DNA of 64,000 nucleotides from Chitinophagales bacterium (GTDB lineage: Bacteria > Bacteroidota > Bacteroidia > Chitinophagales > CAIODY01): contig CANGEV010000004.1 in assembly GCA_947452995.1 (NCBI GenBank), positions 1 through 64,000 on the forward strand, in the 5' to 3' direction. The first letter of the stretch is position 1, and each line of letters begins with the position of its first letter. The translations under genes and the position numbers were made by a program. Shown one piece after another: positions 50,900 through 61,205 of the stretch. The notes under the pieces are model-generated. The model was not told the origin of the DNA and made no database searches. It saw nothing but the letters and a program-made list of their open reading frames with translations.

Positions 50900-53656
50900 T
50901 TATTTCACGAAAGTAGTGTTAGCCAATACTTGACGATTAGCAGTCATTACTTGAACATGATAGATACCGCTAGCTAAGTTTTCAGCTTGCAAAGCGATAT
51001 TCTGAATAGTTCCACTTGTTAATTCGATGTTCATTGTATTAACAACTTGACCTAAAGCATTCATAACTACCAATGTAGCATTACCACTTACTGTTGAAGA
51101 AATTTGCACATTAGCAACTTCAGCAACTGGATTAGGAGCAACGATCATTTCGAATGTATTGAAATCATCAGAAGAAACTAATTCGTAAGCACGAGCAGAA
51201 GCAGAATACTTTAAGTAGAAATTAGTTGGCAAAGAAGATTTACAAGTACCAACAGCTGTACAAGAAATTTTAACAGTTGACAAAGAAACAGAAGTACCGA
51301 AGTTACCACCAGTTGTCAAAGTGATAGAATCACCTGTTGTAGCACTAGTAATGATAGCAGGTCCTGAAACAACTGACCAGTTATAGCTAATACCAGCTTG
51401 CAATGTTTTTACTTTGAAAACTAAGTTAGCATTCGCATTAGCCAAAGCAGAACCAACAACGATTGGTTTTGTAGGAGCAGCAGTTACTTTTAATACACGA
51501 GCAGCTGCAGCTTTAGAGCAATTGTTATTAGTAATAACAGATACCAAACCTAAAGTATAAGAAGGGTCGAAAGAAATGTATGCAGTGTCATTACCTTGAC
51601 CACTTACCAATGTAGCACCTACTGGCATAGTCCAAGTGTAGTTAGTTGCGTAAAGCGCAGGAGCTGCAACATACATTATTGGCGTATTAGAACAAACATC
51701 ATACGTTTGACCGAAAATCTTAGTAGGCAACTTAGTTAAGTTTATAGCTATTGAAGCTGACTTCTTAACTAAACTTACACAATAGTTAGAATTAGCTACA
51801 GCGTTAATAGTAGATTTGATATAAGTTGAATCAAATTTAACTGTTAATTGACGAGAACCGTTACCAGAGATAATAGTAACACCCTTAGGAACTGACCAAG
51901 CATAGTTTGTTACTGCGTTTGCAGCTTTACCAGTAGTGTCTATAGTGTAAACAGCATAAGATGGATTGTTATTATAATATTTAATATAAGGACAAGCATC
52001 AATTGGACCTGTAACAGAAAGTGGAGCAGTAGGAACCGCATCAACAGTTATTGTGATTGCAGTACGAGGACTTTCTGCAGAAGTTGCAGGATTATATTGA
52101 GAAACATATAACGTTTTAGTACCTACAACAGAAGAATATAATGTTGGTTGATTTGTTTTGTAAACACCACCAGTAGCAACGGTATACCAACGTAAAGTGT
52201 ATCCAGCAGCTGGAGTAACTTGCAATGGAGTAACAACAGTACCTTTACAGAAATGGACGTTTGTAGAAACGATAGAAGGAGCGTTTGTATTGATCAACAA
52301 TCCAGAGAAAGTTGTATCAGTGAAAGAAGCACCTGTTTCAGCAGCACCACCAGTAGCAGGACGGAAATCAGGAGCAGTCCATGAGTAAGGAGTTGTTAAA
52401 ATGCCACTTGACAAAGAGATTGAGTCATTGTTGCTGTTCGCAAACCAACCCCAAATATTCCAAACTGAATTCTTTTCACAAACAATTGACTTAGTACCTG
52501 CAACGATATTGTTTTTAAATTTCAACCCAATTTTGTTGTCAGCGTAGTTAGATGAAGCCAAAGCTTGACACAATGAACCATCAATCATAACACCATTCAC
52601 GTAATCCATGAAAATAGAGTTAACAATTTTTAAAGCAGAATTACGACGGATACGAGCACCACGCTTGTAACCAGAAGCAATTGTAGCTAATTTATTACCA
52701 CGTAATGGTCCTACCATAGTCATGTTGGTGAAAATAGCAGAAGTTTGTGGAGTAGCGGTTGTACCTGAAGGATCATTATCTGATTCAAAACCTTCGGAAG
52801 TAGATACTGAAGGGTTATCAGCAATTTGTGGATCACGTACACCTAAACCGAATTGAACTGTACCACTGAAACCGTTATCAGTATCAAAATCATCATCCAA
52901 TCCGCGGTAAGCGATTAAATATTTACAGTTTACATTTCCACCAAACCATTCGTAAGAATCGTCATTAGAGAAAGAAACTTGGATGTGGTTGATAGTAGTT
53001 CCACGACCAACAGCACCCATTGTCAAACCGTTGATTTCTTTATTAGGCTGATAAACATAACCTGGATATTCGATACGAACGTATGTCATAACACCTGAGT
53101 TATCATTATCATTCGGAGAAACACCTCCACCATAAGCAGTTAAAGCTGAAGGAGCTAATCCTTCTACATAAGCTTCACCACCAGGGTTGTTATTAGATGC
53201 TTTTCCAAGTAGAATAATTCCACCCCAATCTCCGATGTTACGAGATCCTGCAGCTTGGTTTGAAGTGAATACAATTGGTTGAGAAGCTGTACCAGCAGCG
53301 TTAATTTTAGCACCACGCGTAATGAATAAACCAGCACCAGTTGCTGCTTTATCACCCATGATAACAGTACCAGGTTGGATAGTTAACGTAGCGTTGTTAG
53401 TCACGTAAATTTGACCTGACAACAAATAAATGTTTCCACTAGTCCAAGTGGTGTTAGAAGTGATGTTGTTAGTTACAACAACATTTGGTGATCCATAATT
53501 AGTGTTTTGAGGATCAAAATTTGTCCAACCATCTGTCCAAGCAGTAGCAGGAGCTGGTTCAAAGGCACCGCGATAGGTTGTAGGCACAATGGTTTGTTGT
53601 GCTAAAACAGCCTGAGCGAAAAGAGCCAAAACGAGCGTGTTAAGGAGTTTTTTCAT
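50900..53656 (-). CDS. Beta-helix-type secreted protein with T9SS type A sorting domain
   Basis: MKKLLNTLVLALFAQAVLAQ signal; LTIQPGTVIMGDKAATGAGLFITRGAKINAAGTASQPIVFTSNQAAGSRNIGDWGGIILLGKA; C-term PNPVAEVANVQISS...LASGIYHVQVMTANRQVLANTTFVK. Confidence 0.9.
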   Translation of the reverse strand: MKKLLNTLVLALFAQAVLAQQTIVPTTYRGAFEPAPATAWTDGWTNFDPQNTNYGSPNVVVTNNITSNTTWTSGNIYLLSGQIYVTNNATLTIQPGTVIMGDKAATGAGLFITRGAKINAAGTASQPIVFTSNQAAGSRNIGDWGGIILLGKASNNNPGGEAYVEGLAPSALTAYGGGVSPNDNDNSGVMTYVRIEYPGYVYQPNKEINGLTMGAVGRGTTINHIQVSFSNDDSYEWFGGNVNCKYLIAYRGLDDDFDTDNGFSGTVQFGLGVRDPQIADNPSVSTSEGFESDNDPSGTTATPQTSAIFTNMTMVGPLRGNKLATIASGYKRGARIRRNSALKIVNSIFMDYVNGVMIDGSLCQALASSNYADNKIGLKFKNNIVAGTKSIVCEKNSVWNIWGWFANSNNDSISLSSGILTTPYSWTAPDFRPATGGAAETGASFTDTTFSGLLINTNAPSIVSTNVHFCKGTVVTPLQVTPAAGYTLRWYTVATGGVYKTNQPTLYSSVVGTKTLYVSQYNPATSAESPRTAITITVDAVPTAPLSVTGPIDACPYIKYYNNNPSYAVYTIDTTGKAANAVTNYAWSVPKGVTIISGNGSRQLTVKFDSTYIKSTINAVANSNYCVSLVKKSASIAINLTKLPTKIFGQTYDVCSNTPIMYVAAPALYATNYTWTMPVGATLVSGQGNDTAYISFDPSYTLGLVSVITNNNCSKAAAARVLKVTAAPTKPIVVGSALANANANLVFKVKTLQAGISYNWSVVSGPAIITSATTGDSITLTTGGNFGTSVSLSTVKISCTAVGTCKSSLPTNFYLKYSASARAYELVSSDDFNTFEMIVAPNPVAEVANVQISSTVSGNATLVVMNALGQVVNTMNIELTSGTIQNIALQAENLASGIYHVQVMTANRQVLANTTFVK

Positions 53657-53674
53657 TTTGTTTGGTTTAGTTTT

Positions 53675-53723
53675 TATTTGATGCAAAGAAAGCGGTCGTA
53701 TTTATCCTTTTACTTAAGCCAAT
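53675..53723 (-). promoter_or_regulatory. Conserved upstream element, copy A: ATTGG-N11-GGATA-N9-GCTTTYTTTGCATCAAATA
   Basis: Same motif with identical spacing upstream of the TonB receptor at 56776-56824; read directly from sequence. Confidence 0.6.
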
Positions 53724-53766
53724 TTGAATAAAGGATTAACAAATGCAGTTAAGTGTTAAGATTAAA

Positions 53767-56700
53767 TTAAAACTTGTAAGATGCGGCGAGAGAAAATACT
53801 CGACCAAAATTAGTTTGCCAGATTACATTGTCATATTCAGCATTGTAACCATTCTTATTTTGTGCATCGCCCAAAATAATCTTGTTAGCTATACCTTCAA
53901 TACCATCTATTTTAATAGAATTGCCTGCCGCGTTAAAATCATTTTGATAAAAGATTTGATCTTGCGCAAATAGATTTTGGATATTAAATTTAACCTCTAA
54001 AGCGCCTTTGTAAAAGGTTTTAGCTAATTGTAGATCAAAGAAGGTTCTTGATTTTTCCCAGATATCTGGCTCATTCACATTACCTACCACAAATACACGG
54101 TTACCTACACGATTTAAACTTAAGGTCGCTGTAAAATCTGTAATTGGGTCCATATACATTGCACCAGCATTCAATACATAAGGTGATTGACCTTGTAGTG
54201 GACGAGATACGCCACCGGCACCAACAAGTCCAGATAAATCAACTTGCGAACGAATAATCGCTAAGTTCGAAAAGATTGTTAGATGCTCTGCCCATGAAGT
54301 AAAATGAGGAACAGAATCGCGTTTACTTAGGCTACTTAAAAGGAAACGTGCTTCCAATTCCAAGCCATAATTATTTGCATTCGACAAGTTTCTGTACGTT
54401 ATTTCTCTATCCGTATAGGCTAAAGAAACTTGCTCAATTGGATTTGTAAAGGATTTATAAAACGCAGAAACAGAAAGAATTTGTCCTTTGCCCGGATATG
54501 CTTCATAACGCAAGTCGTAGTTTTTTATTACCGCACGTTTCAAGGTATCCAAACCAGATACAACGTACTGCGTTGCAAAATCATAAAACGCAAAAGGTGC
54601 TAACTCACGATATTCAGGTCGATTCAATGTTTTTGAGTAGGCAAAGCGAAGATTTTGTTTCTTATTAATAGAGATAACACCATTTAAAGAAGGCAATAAA
54701 TCACCTATCGTGGTATCGATATGTATATCTTGATCCTTGTTGATGCTTTGGCGCGCATCCAGCTTTTGATTAAACGATTCATAACGAGCCCCCCAGATTA
54801 ATCTAAACCAATCATACTTCGTATCAAATTGAAGAAATGCTGTATTTAATTCTGAGCTTGCAGTATAAGTGTCTGATGGACGTGTTCCGTCAATAATTTT
54901 AAACCCTGCAGTGGTAGGCGATAATTGCCCCATATTTTGGTAAGTAAAAATATTTTCTTCCCCTAAATACAATAATGAATCAACAAACTGAAGCTTGCTA
55001 CCAGGAGACCCATATTTAGAATAGCCTAATCGTCTAGCTTCGAATTGTCTTTGACGTACCTGATTTGAAAATCCTAATTTAGACTCCAAGCTGAACTTGT
55101 TTTTACTAATAGCCTTACTCAAAACAATTTTTCCAAAACGAATATTTTCATGATTACGATACCAAAACATACCACCTGAATAATCTGAGCCAACATTTGC
55201 AAAAGACATATTCGCCTGATAAGTAGTATCTAAAACATTGGGGTTAGCGGGGTCAATTATATATTTATTACGTGAATAAACTGTTCTTCTTTCATTAGGA
55301 ATATTACGTAAAACATCACTGAAAGAAGCTACCCAATTGATTTTCAGTTTTATTGGTACAATAAAATGATCGCCATTTAATTGTGAAGAAACAACACGAT
55401 TACTGGTAAAAATGCGTCCTGTAGAACGTATTAAAATAGGGTTTACGTCTGCAGGCTGAGTTGCTCCATCGCGTTGAATTACACGATTATCCGAATTAAT
55501 ACTCGCCATATTCTTCCAAGAAATAAAGTTGTATTTATCCAATTTAATCGAGCCGTTTACTAATAAACCTGCTAATACCTGTGTGGAATAATTCTTGTCT
55601 AAATAATCATAATCCATCTGTACAGGTGTTGTATCACCAACTACATTAGAATTGCCACTATATCCTCTACGAATCGTTGTGTTATAGTTTTGTGAAGAGT
55701 TATAGGAAGCAGAAACAATTACGCCTGCTGCTTTTTTAGCAATTTTAAAATTTCTACCAACGGCATATTGAAAGTTTACATTTGGTTTAAACTGAGTATT
55801 AAAGGTATTCCAATCAACCTGAAAATGCTTTGCATAATAGGCTTGAACGCGATCACTTGTTGGAAAATTGGCCACAGAAGGTAAAACTTTAGGAACAGCT
55901 CTGCTGCCATCATCAATTCCGAGCCAATCAAGCCTTCCGCCTAAATACGTTTGTTGATTTTTAAATGTGGTAATTGTATTATAGCCTAAAGAAAAGTTGC
56001 AAGACATAAAATTGTTTTCAGGAATATCCTTGGTGTTAACAACGATTACGCCCCCAGCAAATTCACCAGGCAATTCGGGTGTAGCTGTTTTATAAATCAC
56101 GAGATTATCCAACATATTAGAAGGAAAGATATCGAATGCAAACGCCTTTCTATCAGGCTCTGAGCTTGGCAATGGTGCTCCGTTAATATACGCAGTGTTA
56201 TAACGATCATTCAAACCACGAACAACAGCAAATTTATTATCTTGAATACTAACACCACTTATACGTTTCAAAACATCACTAGTACTTTTATCGGGCGTAC
56301 GTTTGATATTTTCTGCAGACAAACCATCCGCTACCGAAGCACTATTCTTCTGCAAAACGCGCAATGCATTTACTGATTCTTTATTAATCTTAGTAATGAT
56401 ATTTACTGTTCCCAATGTCTTTTGAGCGGTACTCATTGAAACGGTAATTACTGTCGCTTCATTAGCCTTAACCTCCACACCAGAAAGTACTTTAGTGTTA
56501 TAAGAAAGCATTTTACATTCAATCGTATAAACACCTGCTTTAACACCAGTTAATTCAAAATCTCCATTCCAATCAGACACCGTTCCATCATTAGTACCTT
56601 GAAATACAATCACAGCATTCATTAATGGTTGACCATTTTTCTCGTCAATAATTTTACCTGTAATTTTACCACTACCAGTAGCCGATGAAGTTGAAGGTAT

Positions 56701-56769
56701 AGTTTGAGAGAAAACCTGTCCTTTTAATAGAAAAGACAGCACTAAAAGGAGAGTAATAAGCTTCTGCAT
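53767..56769 (-). CDS. TonB-dependent receptor (outer membrane) with carboxypeptidase-regulatory-like N-term
   Basis: GKITGKIIDEKNGQPLMNAVIVFQGTNDGTVSDWNGDFELTGV; plug SGVSIQDNKFAVVRGLNDRYNTAYINGAPLPSSEPDRKAFAFDIFPSNMLDNLVIYKTATPELPGEFAGGVI; C-term VFSLAASYKF. Confidence 0.94.
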   Translation of the reverse strand: MQKLITLLLVLSFLLKGQVFSQTIPSTSSATGSGKITGKIIDEKNGQPLMNAVIVFQGTNDGTVSDWNGDFELTGVKAGVYTIECKMLSYNTKVLSGVEVKANEATVITVSMSTAQKTLGTVNIITKINKESVNALRVLQKNSASVADGLSAENIKRTPDKSTSDVLKRISGVSIQDNKFAVVRGLNDRYNTAYINGAPLPSSEPDRKAFAFDIFPSNMLDNLVIYKTATPELPGEFAGGVIVVNTKDIPENNFMSCNFSLGYNTITTFKNQQTYLGGRLDWLGIDDGSRAVPKVLPSVANFPTSDRVQAYYAKHFQVDWNTFNTQFKPNVNFQYAVGRNFKIAKKAAGVIVSASYNSSQNYNTTIRRGYSGNSNVVGDTTPVQMDYDYLDKNYSTQVLAGLLVNGSIKLDKYNFISWKNMASINSDNRVIQRDGATQPADVNPILIRSTGRIFTSNRVVSSQLNGDHFIVPIKLKINWVASFSDVLRNIPNERRTVYSRNKYIIDPANPNVLDTTYQANMSFANVGSDYSGGMFWYRNHENIRFGKIVLSKAISKNKFSLESKLGFSNQVRQRQFEARRLGYSKYGSPGSKLQFVDSLLYLGEENIFTYQNMGQLSPTTAGFKIIDGTRPSDTYTASSELNTAFLQFDTKYDWFRLIWGARYESFNQKLDARQSINKDQDIHIDTTIGDLLPSLNGVISINKKQNLRFAYSKTLNRPEYRELAPFAFYDFATQYVVSGLDTLKRAVIKNYDLRYEAYPGKGQILSVSAFYKSFTNPIEQVSLAYTDREITYRNLSNANNYGLELEARFLLSSLSKRDSVPHFTSWAEHLTIFSNLAIIRSQVDLSGLVGAGGVSRPLQGQSPYVLNAGAMYMDPITDFTATLSLNRVGNRVFVVGNVNEPDIWEKSRTFFDLQLAKTFYKGALEVKFNIQNLFAQDQIFYQNDFNAAGNSIKIDGIEGIANKIILGDAQNKNGYNAEYDNVIWQTNFGRVFSLAASYKF

Positions 56770-56775
56770 AAAGGA

Positions 56776-56824
56776 TATTTGATGCAAAAAAAGCATTTTG
56801 TGCTATCCTTATTTTTACTCCAAT
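56776..56824 (-). promoter_or_regulatory. Conserved upstream element, copy B: ATTGG-N11-GGATA-N9-GCTTTYTTTGCATCAAATA
   Basis: Matches copy A in all fixed blocks and both spacers (11 and 9 nt). Confidence 0.6.
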
Positions 56825-56902
56825 GTTAACTTAATATTTAATGGGCGAACAAAATTTCAACGCCGAAACGTTTAATTAACATTAAAATCATTTTAAGCTG
56901 CA

Positions 56903-57649
56903 TTAAAACAAAGCCAATTGATTGTCAGGAAGAATATCATCCTCATTTTGACCAATCTGCAATAACTTTTTCGTAGAAAGACGCTCCACATATTGATTTA
57001 ATTCGTCTTGCGACCAAGGATTATTGCCATTCAACAGCCATATATCTTGCCATTCCTTAGACAGAAACAAAGGCATTCGAGGTTCGGCTAAAGTAGGGTT
57101 ATTATGAATTTCAGCCATCTTCCCGATTCCTTTAATCGTAACGATACTAGTGGTTTGCAAAAATTCACCTGTGCGCTGATCTGTCCATTCCGAATAAAGG
57201 CCAGCGAAGATCAAAGGCTCATCACTAGCAGGCGCAGAAATGATATGCGGGGCTTTTTTACGGCCATTATGTTGAAATTCATAAAATGCATCCACATAAA
57301 TTAAACAACGCTTACGCGCCAAAGAGTCCTTAAATGAAGGCTTTTCAGCTGCCGTCTCTAAGCGAGCATTAAACGTTTTCGTGCTGATAGATTTTGCCTC
57401 TTCAGCATCTCGCGCCCAAGATGGTATTAAACCCCAACGAAACAGTTGTGGGTTAAACGGATTCTCGTTTGTAAAAACTAGCAAAGAAGGATGTTCAAAC
57501 GCCTTAACGTGCGCCAAAGGTTTCCATGCAGCCTCCTTACTTACCTTATTCAATTGGGCTTCTAACTCCGCAATTATTGAAGGGTCTTCTGATCTATGCT
57601 TGGCATATTTCAGCAGCTGTAAGGTTCCACTTTTAACATCGTAACACAT
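56903..57649 (-). CDS. SOS response-associated peptidase (SRAP/HMCES/YedK family)
   Basis: MCYDVKSG (catalytic Cys2 after the start Met at 57649), FNARLETAAEKPSFKDSLARKRCLIYVDAFYEFQ, TTSIVTIKGIGKMAEIHNNPTLAEPRMPLFL. Confidence 0.94.
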   Translation of the reverse strand: MCYDVKSGTLQLLKYAKHRSEDPSIIAELEAQLNKVSKEAAWKPLAHVKAFEHPSLLVFTNENPFNPQLFRWGLIPSWARDAEEAKSISTKTFNARLETAAEKPSFKDSLARKRCLIYVDAFYEFQHNGRKKAPHIISAPASDEPLIFAGLYSEWTDQRTGEFLQTTSIVTIKGIGKMAEIHNNPTLAEPRMPLFLSKEWQDIWLLNGNNPWSQDELNQYVERLSTKKLLQIGQNEDDILPDNQLALF

Positions 57650-57658
57650 AAAAAAAGA

Positions 57659-57675
57659 GGCCGAATTAATCGGCC
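57659..57675 (-). terminator. Short GC hairpin between the SRAP gene and the PpiC-type isomerase gene
   Basis: ggccga-attaa-tcggcc followed on the minus strand by a T-rich run. Confidence 0.5.
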
Positions 57676-57683
57676 CCACAAAT

Positions 57684-59684
57684 TTACTTTTTCAAAAGTG
57701 CTTCTACAACACTTTTATTTTCTACAACAGGATACTTATCTCTCAAGGCTGACATCCAAGATTTCTCCAGGTTTGACATATAATCTGCAATTACATAACC
57801 CTTAGCTTCTTCAAAAGTTTTTGGTGTAGATGCAATCACCTTTTTAACGTCGATTATATGATAAGCCCCATCAGATCCATAAACTTTATAAATACCTACT
57901 TTAGCTTTTGCAGAGTCAACATACGCATTATTACCCCGCTCATATTTACCTGCGTCCATACTGAAATCAATCGGATGATCTTTGGTATTAAATTTCACTT
58001 TCATTTGCTCTACACTCAAAATACTCTTTTTGCTGAAAATCTTCTTGAAGAAAGACGGGTGAACGTTTGCAATCACCTCATCTGCCATTGCAGCCGTTGC
58101 ACAACGATAGGTACTAGCTTCTAAACGCTCGCCCCATACATATTCAGAAGCATGCGCTTGAAAATACGATTTCAAACCAGTAGTATCAGTTGTAGAACGC
58201 GACCATACATTCTTTTCTTTCAAATCAAACAGAATCATACCATCTGTATAATCCTTCATCAAATCTTTAAAATCAGCGTACTTCGATTCTAAATTATTCT
58301 CCGCATACTCTAAAATACATTTGTCAACATATTGACCATAAAGACGTAATGCAATATCCTGAGAATTGGTATAAGAACGACGGCTTGGACCGCGTTGCGA
58401 TAGTTCAACATAAGTTGCAAAATCATTTGTAGAATATGTTTTATCACCTAGCTTAAACAATGACTTATTCATAGAAGACATAGAAGCCTTATAAGAGGCT
58501 TTAAGAATAGTAGAATCTAAGGCAGATACCCAAGCGTTCAAGTTTTCAGTATACTCCATAAATGAAGCATCTTGTTTCGCTTGTCGTAAATATGCCTTCT
58601 TTGCTTCTTCAAAACGTGCATCCTTATCAATTAATTTTTTAATCTGATCATGCGACTTCGCGAAGTCAGTTTCAGCACCTTTATGATCTATACGTTTTAT
58701 AATATGAAATCCATAATCAGTCTTTACAGGCGCAGAAATATCTTCATTATTTTTCAAATTGAAAGCAGCAGTTTCAAATTCTGACACCATCTCATTTACC
58801 TTGAACCAACGAAGACGTCCGCCATTTTGTGCTGCCTGACGATCATCACTAGAATCACGTGCATAAACCTCAAACATAGCAGGGTTCTTAGTTACAGCTG
58901 CATAAATACGATTTGCTTTTTGTCGTGCCGCTTCTACAGCAGCAGGACTAGCATTCTTCGCACTAGCAACTAAAATATGTGTTACAAGCATTTGTCCTTG
59001 CGAAGGACGTTTGTTCGTCACTTTGATAAAATGATAACCTAAACTTGTGCGAAAAATCCCAGATACAGAACCAACTGCTGTATTATATATTTGATTCTCG
59101 AAAGCATAAGGAGTTTGCATCGCAGTAAAATAACCAAGATTGCCATGATTTACCTTTACAGAAGGATCCTCTGAACTTTCTGTAGCAACCTTTGCAAAGT
59201 CTTCCTTGTTCTTCATTACACGATCATACATGTTTTTAATCTTCGTGTACGCAGCTAATGTATCTTTCGGAGATGCATCAATTGCACAACGCGCTACGCA
59301 ATGCGAAACTTCCACTTCGTATTGATTACGATTAAAGACCTCTTTGTAAATACTTTCCAACATCCCTTTATCCACCAAATAGTTTTTAGCCAATTGCTTG
59401 CGATAAGTCCCTAGTTCTGCTTTAATAGAAGGCAAAGTATCCAAATGCTGTGCATGCGCTTCTGCAACTACAATTTTGTAGTTTTCGTACATCATCAAAT
59501 TATCACGCATCTCAGCTTCTGTCTGACCTGCATTCTTATTCAAATTATACTTTTGATACGCCTTTGTAAATTCCTTTACAGTAACAGGAGTACCTTTGTA
59601 GGTAAACACAACATCATTCTCGTTTTGAGCAAGGCTTACAAGCGCGATACACAAACTAGAAAAAAGTAAGAAAATCTTTTTCAT
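57684..59684 (-). CDS. Peptidylprolyl isomerase with two PpiC-type (SurA-like) rotamase domains
   Basis: VSHCVARCA...ATESSEDPSVKVNHGNLGYFTAMQTPYAFENQIYNTAVGSVSGIFRTSLGYHFIKVTNKRPSQGQMLVTHILVA...NGGRLRWFKVNEMVSEFETAAFNLKNNEDISAPVKTDYGFHIIK. Confidence 0.92.
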   Translation of the reverse strand: MKKIFLLFSSLCIALVSLAQNENDVVFTYKGTPVTVKEFTKAYQKYNLNKNAGQTEAEMRDNLMMYENYKIVVAEAHAQHLDTLPSIKAELGTYRKQLAKNYLVDKGMLESIYKEVFNRNQYEVEVSHCVARCAIDASPKDTLAAYTKIKNMYDRVMKNKEDFAKVATESSEDPSVKVNHGNLGYFTAMQTPYAFENQIYNTAVGSVSGIFRTSLGYHFIKVTNKRPSQGQMLVTHILVASAKNASPAAVEAARQKANRIYAAVTKNPAMFEVYARDSSDDRQAAQNGGRLRWFKVNEMVSEFETAAFNLKNNEDISAPVKTDYGFHIIKRIDHKGAETDFAKSHDQIKKLIDKDARFEEAKKAYLRQAKQDASFMEYTENLNAWVSALDSTILKASYKASMSSMNKSLFKLGDKTYSTNDFATYVELSQRGPSRRSYTNSQDIALRLYGQYVDKCILEYAENNLESKYADFKDLMKDYTDGMILFDLKEKNVWSRSTTDTTGLKSYFQAHASEYVWGERLEASTYRCATAAMADEVIANVHPSFFKKIFSKKSILSVEQMKVKFNTKDHPIDFSMDAGKYERGNNAYVDSAKAKVGIYKVYGSDGAYHIIDVKKVIASTPKTFEEAKGYVIADYMSNLEKSWMSALRDKYPVVENKSVVEALLKK

Positions 59685-59795
59685 AAGGTCATTTTAGCTT
59701 TATCTGCGAAAATAAACAAATTCCGATTCTTTGCATATTAAAATCGATGAACGATTTTAGTTCTTTGTTAAAAAATAATAAAGCATTTTTGCAGT

Positions 59796-61193
59796 ATGAA
59801 AAAGCCATTTGTCATTGAACGTCTTACGGTAGAAAAAGTATCCCCTGAAGAAAAATCACTTGCTCGTCATGAGGGGAAAGTAATTTTTATAGACAATGCC
59901 GTTCCCGGAGACGTGGTGGACGTTCGCGTATTCAAAAGCAAAAAAAGCTTTGGCATGGGTACAGCTATACATTTTCACAGCTACTCCCCTATCCGACAAA
60001 CACCTCCATGCGAACACTTTACACTTTGCGGCGGCTGTCAATGGCAAGACATTCAATATACTCACCAGTTAGAATTCAAAGGTAATATTGTGAAAGAAGC
60101 CTTTGAACACGTGGGCAAAGTGCAAGACCTTCCTGCAATTCTACCTACTGTTGGCGCTAAAGAAACCCTTTATTATCGAAATAAGCTTAACTACGGCTTT
60201 TCTGACAAGTCGATAGTGTATGACGACAACTTCAATAACAAAATGCGCTACGTTACCGAAACGGGGGCTGGCTTCCACGTTGCAAAGGATTTTGAACGTA
60301 TTCTTGATATCAAAACTTGTCATCTTCAGGCCGAACCTTCGAATGCTATTCGAAATTTCATAAAGGCATTTCTAATTGAAAACAAAATCACCGTTCACAA
60401 TGTGCGCCGTCATGAAGGTTGGTTCAGAGATATGGTCGTGAGAATGACTAGCAAAGGTCATTTGATGGTGATTATCGCTTATTATTTCGAAGATGAAAAC
60501 GGCCCGAAACTTATGGACGCTTTATTAAAAGCGTTCCCACAAATTGATAGCTTATATTATGTAGTTAATCATAAAATGAACGACTTTACCGGTGATCTAG
60601 ATTTCCATCTGTATCACGGCATGCCACAAATACAAGAAGACTTAGGCCATTTGACTTTTAATATAAGCCCGAAATCATTCTTCCAAACAAATTCCAAGCA
60701 AGCTAAAACGCTCTATGATATTACCAAAGAATACGCTGGCCTGACAGGTGATGAGCGTGTATATGATTTGTATACAGGCACTGGTAGTATTGCATTGTAT
60801 GTAGCCGACCAAGCGAAGGAGGTATTTGGTATTGAGTATGTAGAAGCTGCCATTGAAGATGCGAAAGAGAATGCGAAACTGAATGGAATAAACAATTGTC
60901 ATTTCTTTGCAGGCGATATGGCCAAAGAATTGAATGATAGCTTTATTGTGAAGCACGGCCCACCGGACGTTATCATTGCTGATCCTCCGAGAGCTGGCAT
61001 GCATGGAGATGTAATTGAAATGCTTCTTAAGATTAAAGCTCCTCGTCTTGTGTACGTTAGTTGTAATCCCGTAACGCAAGCGCGCGATTTACAATTATTA
61101 GATGCAGCCTATCGCGTATTAAAAATCCAACCAGTAGACATGTTCCCACATACCAAACACGTAGAAAATATCGCCTTATTAGAATTGAAATAA
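59796..61193 (+). CDS. rlmD: 23S rRNA (uracil-C5)-methyltransferase, RlmD/RumA-like
   Basis: TRAM-like N-term; CEHFTLCGGCQWQDIQYTHQLEFKGNIV Fe-S motif; YDLYTGTGSIALYVA; ADPPRAGMHGDVIE; VYVSCNPVTQARDL. Confidence 0.92.
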   Translation: MKKPFVIERLTVEKVSPEEKSLARHEGKVIFIDNAVPGDVVDVRVFKSKKSFGMGTAIHFHSYSPIRQTPPCEHFTLCGGCQWQDIQYTHQLEFKGNIVKEAFEHVGKVQDLPAILPTVGAKETLYYRNKLNYGFSDKSIVYDDNFNNKMRYVTETGAGFHVAKDFERILDIKTCHLQAEPSNAIRNFIKAFLIENKITVHNVRRHEGWFRDMVVRMTSKGHLMVIIAYYFEDENGPKLMDALLKAFPQIDSLYYVVNHKMNDFTGDLDFHLYHGMPQIQEDLGHLTFNISPKSFFQTNSKQAKTLYDITKEYAGLTGDERVYDLYTGTGSIALYVADQAKEVFGIEYVEAAIEDAKENAKLNGINNCHFFAGDMAKELNDSFIVKHGPPDVIIADPPRAGMHGDVIEMLLKIKAPRLVYVSCNPVTQARDLQLLDAAYRVLKIQPVDMFPHTKHVENIALLELK

Positions 61194-61205
61194 GCAGTAG
61201 TACAA

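Noticed and set aside
60675-61079. 134-aa minus-strand ORF
   Set aside because: Antisense inside rlmD, whose coding assignment is strong.
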